Of a DNA stretch of 64,000 nt, positions 57,944-64,000 are shown piece by piece. The DNA is from Arabidopsis thaliana (lineage: Eukaryota; Streptophyta; Magnoliopsida; Brassicales; Brassicaceae). Within the stretch, counting starts at the first letter, position 1. The number at the start of each line of letters is the position of its first letter. The stretch is taken from the NCBI RefSeq assembly GCF_000001735.4, contig NC_003076.8, positions 10,106,001-10,170,000 on the forward strand, written 5' to 3'. The notes below the pieces were generated by a model that did not search any database, was not told where the DNA came from, and was given only the letters and a program-made list of their open reading frames with translations. The position numbers and the translations under genes are program-made.

Positions 57944-58900
57944 TTAAATCTAATCATGTTTTTGTTTTTACCATTGCTAAAGGATTTTTTTTCCTCTCTT
58001 TATTGTTTAGTGTATCTACGAGAAATACATCAAACTACAAAATGTTGGTTTAGACGGACGTGTAAGTCTATTGGTAAATTGATTTGTACGTCAAGTGAAT
58101 CACCAAGTCAAATGTTGCATAGCTTTAGAGTTTCGGTTTAGATGGAGTTAAAAGATTATATTGGAAAGAGACTCCATGTTCAATGTTCTGACAAGACAGA
58201 CCCAAAAGTCCGAATGTGTAGTTTTTAAACTTGCAATACTTGGAAAAGTTATCATAAAAAATTCTAAAGCATATTTATTACTTAGAAAGATTTCGTACCA
58301 GTATACAAGCAGTTGCAGTTGCAAAGATAAAGAACTTAAACAGATCTACGTGTACAACTTTCTATGGAGACCAAACAGCTTTATACATGTCTAATAAATG
58401 AGAATATATCTCTGCAACTGCAACTGCTTGCCGTTTGATGCCTCTGTCTCTTTTTGGTCAGATAAGATTCAAAAGTGAAGAGGATTAGTGTTTCTGCAAC
58501 ATGTTTGCTACTCTGTTTCAGCTCTGTAATGTGATCCTCAGTCAAACACTAATATTTTTTGTTGCCTAGCCCAATTTTATTGCCCCCTGGTTAAAATCTA
58601 CAGAGAAATTAACCAGAGAAACTAAATTTGAACAACATATGTGCTATCATTTACTTTGGACATTATACTCTTTCAATTTGGTTCGATTCATTTTTTTTTA
58701 GTTTCGGATTCTTTGTTTTATATGGTATAAATTATAACCAAACGCTTGGTACAATATGTATGGTACTATATATAGTTTGATTAAGCTCGGATTCAGACTT
58801 GTCGATAATTTGTTTTGATAAAATTTGTTGTATCAAAAATATCAAACCCCTTAAAATATGTATTTTAGTTAATTAGTTATTCTATGATTTATATTATCAT
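57944..58900. other. Spacer downstream of F-box/kelch copy 2
   Basis: Non-coding. 58060-58135 resembles 33340-33400, and 58340-58560 resembles the upstream region of copy 1 (31365-31640), which marks it as a unit of the former tandem array. The rest is AT-rich. Confidence 0.55.
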
Positions 58901-59215
58901 GGAAGCCTCATTGGTCCATTAGTTGACTAAAAGTTCATTAATGCTTCTATACCAAGAGGTCTGAGGTTCAAGACCCAGATAATGCGATTTATCAGCATAT
59001 TTGGAGATTAATGGAAACAAGTGTGCAAAAAATCTCCAACGATGTACAATTATTGCCATTCGCGAGGATTCTCCGCAGAGACTTTCATTATAGGTGTGCA
59101 TCAAGAGCATAAAGAAGAGAAGGAGGTGTTGTCTTCGTGGATCTAATAAGGGTCAGAAGGAATTGCACGTGATAGAATCGTTTATGTAACAGTTCTCATA
59201 ATTTACAAAAAAAAA
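58900..59215 (+). mobile_element. Possible tRNA-derived SINE
   Basis: TTGGTCCATTAGTTGACTAA (about 58912) resembles a degenerate pol III box A region. About 40 bases on, GAGGTTCAAGACCC (58960-58975) matches box B (GGTTCAANNCC). An A-rich tail AAAAAAAAATAAA ends the unit near 59217. Head, body and tail are in the order of Brassicaceae SINEs, but I could not find a target duplication. Confidence 0.5.
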
Positions 59216-60756
59216 TAAATCTAGACGGCAAAAAAATATTATATTATCAGAATACAAATTTTCTTTTATGTTATATCGTAACAATGGAACATCATGGTTA
59301 GTGAGAGAACTAATACAGGTAAATCGATTATCTTATCCCAAGCTTGCATCCCCTCTTGAAGCGGTATTTATGGCCTATGGGCAGTAGAATGCTTGAGTAA
59401 CTTCAGGAAAAAGTTGGTTTTGAACTATCTTCTCAACAAGTGGTGGAGGTGATTGAATTCTCTTGGCGTTTCCCCTTATTTTTATATTTTTTTGTGCAAA
59501 AATGATGCTCTTACATTCAAATCATGTAGAGTACTTAAAACACAATTTGAATAGTTTCATTATGTTACTTCAAATCGAAGATTTATATACTATCAGGAAT
59601 CTTCAATCTTCTGTAACAAACTCTAGAGAGAGAGAGTGAAAGAAGAAGAAGATGACAGAAACCAAAACAATCGTTTATTCTCATTAATTTGGTAAAATGT
59701 ACAATGTACAGTATTATACTCGTTATATATACAAACCTTGAATGTTAGTTTATGTATACAAACCATGAATATTAGTTTCGTGTTCTTGAGTGCCCCTATA
59801 ATCGTGTTTAGCTAAACATATTGTTCATTACAGAAAAGTCTCGGATTGCCCCTACATTATATATATATATATATATATATTATGCCCCTATAATATTGTC
59901 TACCGAATCATTGCACCAAATAGAATATGACAAATGGGCCTATTTGATAAATTTAAGATGAAGCCTATTAAAGGCCCAACAACTTGAAATCCAGATCATA
60001 TTAAACTATTACCATCATAATTATGACTTTGCATTATAATTATTATTATTTGATAATATATCCACAATTCCAACACAAGTCTTTGTACTTTTGACTCGTT
60101 AGATATCATCCAACCGAAATATATACAACCTAAGTTCAAAAGAACCACGCAAGATGTTGCCATATTGTCCATAATGTATCCACTTGTCGTTTAACATAAA
60201 CAATTTTTAACTATATTGGTTTAGAAATATTTTCCAAGAGAGATTCTTAACACGATCTTACTTGTATGTTCTTTATCTCTCACCGCCACCACCACTTTCC
60301 TAGATTTATTAGCTAGTGACATTTTTAAGTCACATGCAATTGATGATGCATTCGTCAAAATCGCTAAATAACAATTCCTAATAATTTATTTTTAAGTACC
60401 ACATAATTTGTTTCCCATCAAACCGTTTGTAACCTCCAAAATCATAATCATTGCCTATTTTCTCGTAAGATTTGTGCAATTTAAAACCAGTATATCCACC
60501 ACCTGCACACAACTATAGTTTCACACGTATACTTGATTTCAGGTTCAGTCCCAAATTCTTACTGCTACAAAATTGAAAGTTACTTGCGAAGTGTATACCT
60601 AAGAAAACATGTGTACTTTTCGTTGATTCTTTTTCTTTAAGCCAAAATTTTTACTTAAATTAAGATCTCACGAATCTTAACCAATATGAAAGAGCACACA
60701 ATTTTATTCAAACAACATCAAATCATTTATAACATCATACAAAAACATATGACCTA
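59216..60756. other. AT-rich spacer with a repeated promoter fragment
   Basis: 59933-60020 (GACAAATGGGCCTATTTGATAAATTTA ... AAATCCAGATCATATTA) is a diverged copy of the sequence just upstream of F-box/kelch copy 2 (56553-56632), yet no F-box gene follows. (TA)n tract at 59855-59882. Confidence 0.55.
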
Positions 60757-61592
60757 TCAAATATATAAAGCAGAAACATCCCAACAAAGAGTGTCCACAA
60801 TGGCAAAAGTAATTAAAAATAGAAAAATACGCTATTAAAAGTACTAACTAATCCTAACTGTTACAGACGGTTCAAAATTTATAATATTAAAAGATATAAT
60901 AGAATTGGATGCATCAGGTTATTATTTATATTGAAAAGATATAAGGTTAATCAAATATATTTTTGGTTGAAAAATAAGAAGATTGACAAAATAAAAATAT
61001 AAGTTTAATGTAATCACATATTGTTTATCAAAAATTTACATTTCTTTTTTATTTCTATATATTTTGTTTCTTATTCATATGTTGTTTTTCAAAATTGTTT
61101 ATTTCTATTTTTTACTTATATATATATATAGATATATATATATATATATACATTTTCTTCATAAATATCTTAATATATATAATACTATAGTTTTAAAATA
61201 TTAATTAATGTGATGTCAAAAGTATTAATTAGTGATACGACTAATGGCAATTGGTCACTTATAAAAATATGGTAGTATAATCAAAATTGTGAGACTAAAA
61301 TGAATTATTTAATATATTCTAATAAGAAAACTTATACATATCACGTTTGATTTTTAAAAACATAGAAAGACATATTGCCATAAATGGTAACATTGTCAAT
61401 ACTTTTCCCATCACGTTGAAGTTTTATTTCATGTTCAAATATTCATGGGTAAAATGTATTTTTATAATAATTTTTCTTTTTATTATGTATTATATTTTAC
61501 ACAAACGGATTTTGGATCATAAATAACTGTTTTAACCATAATAATTTTACTTGAAATGCTTTATCCCGCATGAAATGCAGGTTATTATCTAG
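60757..61592 (+). mobile_element. Small non-autonomous Helitron (836 bp), tentative
   Basis: The left end TCAAATATATAAAGCAGAAAC follows an A. The right end has an imperfect hairpin around CCGCATGAAATGCAGG (61565-61581), then TTATTAT and CTAG (61589-61592) followed by T. These fit Helitron end rules and the size of short non-autonomous families. No coding sequence. A (TA)n tract lies inside at 61118-61150. Confidence 0.5.
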
Positions 61593-61849
61593 TTATAATT
61601 ATGCCCTCATCATCATCAACATTAACCACCACCACAACAACAGTCGTCGCCATGACCATAACCATAACCACTACCTATGAAGTTATAACCACTGACCCAC
61701 TTTTGGTCATCATAACTTGCCTGCCATTTGTGTTAGTTTCTTAATTTACGCATATATAGTGCTATATATTTAAACAATTTATCAAATATGACTTTTTTGC
61801 AAATGACCTTTTCCTATTTCCTTTTATAAAAATAAAATAAAAATTAAAA

Positions 61850-64000
61850 CTAAATCTTGAAGATATCCTTTGTCCACCAATTCATAATACTTTCGAGTAA
61901 GAACTTCATGGCGTTTCTTTTGCTAGGAGTTCCTCCATATAAAGCCTTTGTTAAAACAATCGTGGAGTCCAAGATTCTTTGAACACATGTGACCAAGATA
62001 TCCGCTGTCTCTTTGGATAAACTCATCACCTCACAGATCTTTTCTCTCCATTCAATTGTCGGCGGCATATCCAAGCTGAAATCAAGTAACTTCCACATGA
62101 ACACAACATTGACTGCATTCGTCTTCTTGATGCGCTGCATCATGCCCTCCTACGATGAAAAGATTCGACCTCGAATCTTGTTTTGATGCAGGTAGACTTT
62201 ATCAACCATAGCATTGTTCTCTTGGTACCTGTTTGTGTACGTAAGGAGAAATGTTTCTTCACAAATAGAACCAAACATTCGCACATCCCTTTTCATATAT
62301 GCAAAAACCAAATCTTCTTCTTCTTGATTTGCAGGAGAGATCGTCTTCACATCACTTGTATATTGCTTTCTAATCAGAGCACACGAGGGCTGCAAGTGGT
62401 TCCATTGATTGTTCCAAAATCCCATTGCATTAGTTGTTTTCCCCCTATAGGAGAAGATTCCACCGCGAATCTTGATCAGGATGGTGTTGAATACATTAAC
62501 GTGTTCAGAGACATAGCTAAACGTGTTTGCAAATTCGGCCCAACAACACTTTTCTTCCCAACGTTTACTGTCACCCAAGAAACAAAGCCATATCTTCTTG
62601 AACATTCCGTGTGTGATCTTCGGTAGAGTATGTGATGATGAGTTAATATCCAAGCTGAGAGCATGTAACTTCAACATCAATGCAAGAACAAGCGCATTTG
62701 TAGTCTCCTTACCCACCAAGAAACGAACATTTGTAGAGAAACAAGCCACTACGAAGCTTAACTTTCCACAAGTCAACAGTTTTCTTGATTCGCAAGCAAC
62801 TTCACTCCAACAAATAAAAGACGCCCGAGACTCTCTTGAAATCGATGTAGTCGGGAAGACTAACACCATCCAAAAAACATGATGAAGCAGCACAAAAATC
62901 ACATGAACCATTGATGACTCCATGTTGACGAGAACCTGGTGGTGATGCAAAATATGGACTTTTGACAAGCCACCAATCATAACTACACCGCCAAAAGAAC
63001 CCACAACAACCAAAAGGTGATATTTTTCACCATCAGTGTGCTCCTCATATAGTTCCCCAGAGTTGTTGTTACCGCAATATAACAAACTATCCTTCCATCT
63101 ACGACAAGTCATGACTCGAATTGAGAACCCCATAGAAGACCTCAAAACATGCATGAGAAAACCACCTATGACTTTGGATTTGATCTTGTAATTCCCTCTC
63201 TCTGCACATATATATATTCAGGAATAGAGAGATCACCTAGTGGCCGCTGACGGCTTAGTATCAACAAGTCTTCTTGTGAGGAACTATCCCACCAATACTG
63301 GCTCATTCTGCTCCGAAGTGATGCGATCAACGCTGCCACTTGACTGCACCATTCCATCTCTTCTTGACATTGGTGATTGATCGAGGATGATGTCTCTTGT
63401 ACTAAATCATGGCAACGCTTAGTATCAAATACGTTACTCCGGCCACTTTTTGGCTCGTGGCGCACATCAAACAACAACAGAAATATTCCTCTTCTTTCAA
63501 AAGTTGCTGTAATTATGGCTCCATACACATTGAGAAGAAAACTCATAGCATTGGTGACCGCAGACGACACATCGTTAATCTCATGTGTTAATAGCCTCAC
63601 CATTAGAATATTTTCAACACATAAAGCCACCATTGTAAGCAAAGCTCCCATGCTAGAAAAAATATCAGTGTGATATATGACATTTACGTCTTCACCGTAA
63701 ACATCAGAAACGTCACTTTTACAACACAATGAAATTGTAATTGGATCTTCTCTTCCAAAAGCCCAATTCATAAACTCCATCTGTGAGCTGCACACATATA
63801 CTCCCTCATCTGTTTTATTAGTTTTGTAGCTCACATGTGAATCTTGTCTAGTTAACCCACAATGACGAGAAAATATGAAAGGTTTTGCACACTCAACTTC
63901 AGTTATCTCTCTGTAAGAATCAACATAGCAAGGATTTTCCTCTTTATAGCTATTAGAAATTAAAGTACCATAGATCTTGTTACAGAGATCTAACTCACCG
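61850..64000 (-). pseudogene. Unrecognised gene, decayed, runs off the right edge
   Basis: The minus strand is open from the window edge to 63166 (278 codons; GELDLCNKIYGTLI ... SYREITEVECAKPFIFSRHC). A one-base shift near 63165 leads into the next frame, open to a TAG at 62152-62150, and the same frame continues to 61850. I do not recognise the family. Visible features are a recurring short motif TNA[MLV] or RNAM followed by hydrophobic residues (VTNAMSFLLNV, ETTNALVLALM, TTNAMGFW, KTNAVNVVFMW, KRNAMKFLLES), suggesting degenerate internal repeats, and several Cys-rich patches without a clear zinc-finger pattern. Codon quality is gene-like and its length argues against chance. It could be a Brassicaceae-specific gene; introns cannot be excluded. 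Confidence 0.5.

Noticed and set aside
58960-58975. GAGGTTCAAGACCC as part of a functional tRNA gene
   Set aside because: No cloverleaf can be drawn around it; a box B of a SINE is a better fit.
1-64000. CRISPR arrays, bacterial operons, toxin or defence islands
   Set aside because: Plant nuclear DNA with introns, LTR elements and pol II type promoters; no spaced identical repeats with unique spacers were seen.

Overview
This window is plant nuclear DNA dominated by transposable elements (TEs). It is almost certainly Brassicaceae and most likely a relative of Arabidopsis thaliana such as A. lyrata or A. halleri. I infer this from a DUF868 gene followed by F-box/kelch genes, an order I recall from A. 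thaliana chromosome 5 near At5g28150-At5g28180, and from the TE types. The many nested TEs suggest a pericentromeric or otherwise TE-rich arm. This is recognition from memory, not a database search.

Layout. 1-9706: a minus-strand Ty3/gypsy Tat-like element (LTR 8854-9706; gag pseudogene 8780-8553 continuing at 824-1). It is split by a plus-strand LTR element built as LTR-internal-LTR-internal-LTR, period 3062 bp (825-8552). 10020-10790: LINE-derived remnant. 11073-15532: hAT transposon with an intact 8-bp target duplication, a decayed transposase and a nested Stowaway-like MITE. 15541-19358: AT-rich DNA with one diverged direct repeat. 19359-21529: solo LTR with 5-bp target duplication. 22753-27863: Ty1/copia element, nearly intact. 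28622-29026: hAT-type MITE.

29300-33240 is the genic island. It holds an intact DUF868 gene (29826-30695) and an F-box/kelch gene broken by a frameshift (31926-33013). The second F-box/kelch copy (56783-57943) now lies about 24 kb away and is broken by a stop codon. Between them are a LINE fragment split by an 8.56-kb CACTA element (33892-42454) and a Helitron (45178-56507) that itself contains a 7.9-kb MULE (47032-54907, perfect 9-bp target duplication). The MULE carries a mudrA-like transposase, a DUF1985-type gene fragment and what looks like a captured piece of a PP2C phosphatase gene. After the second F-box/kelch copy come a possible SINE, a small Helitron (60757-61592) and an unrecognised, decayed minus-strand gene that runs off the right edge.

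Only the DUF868 gene looks clearly intact. Nothing resembles an operon or defence system. The interest lies in the nesting order, the tandem LTR structure, the gene capture by the MULE and the parallel decay of the F-box/kelch pair.
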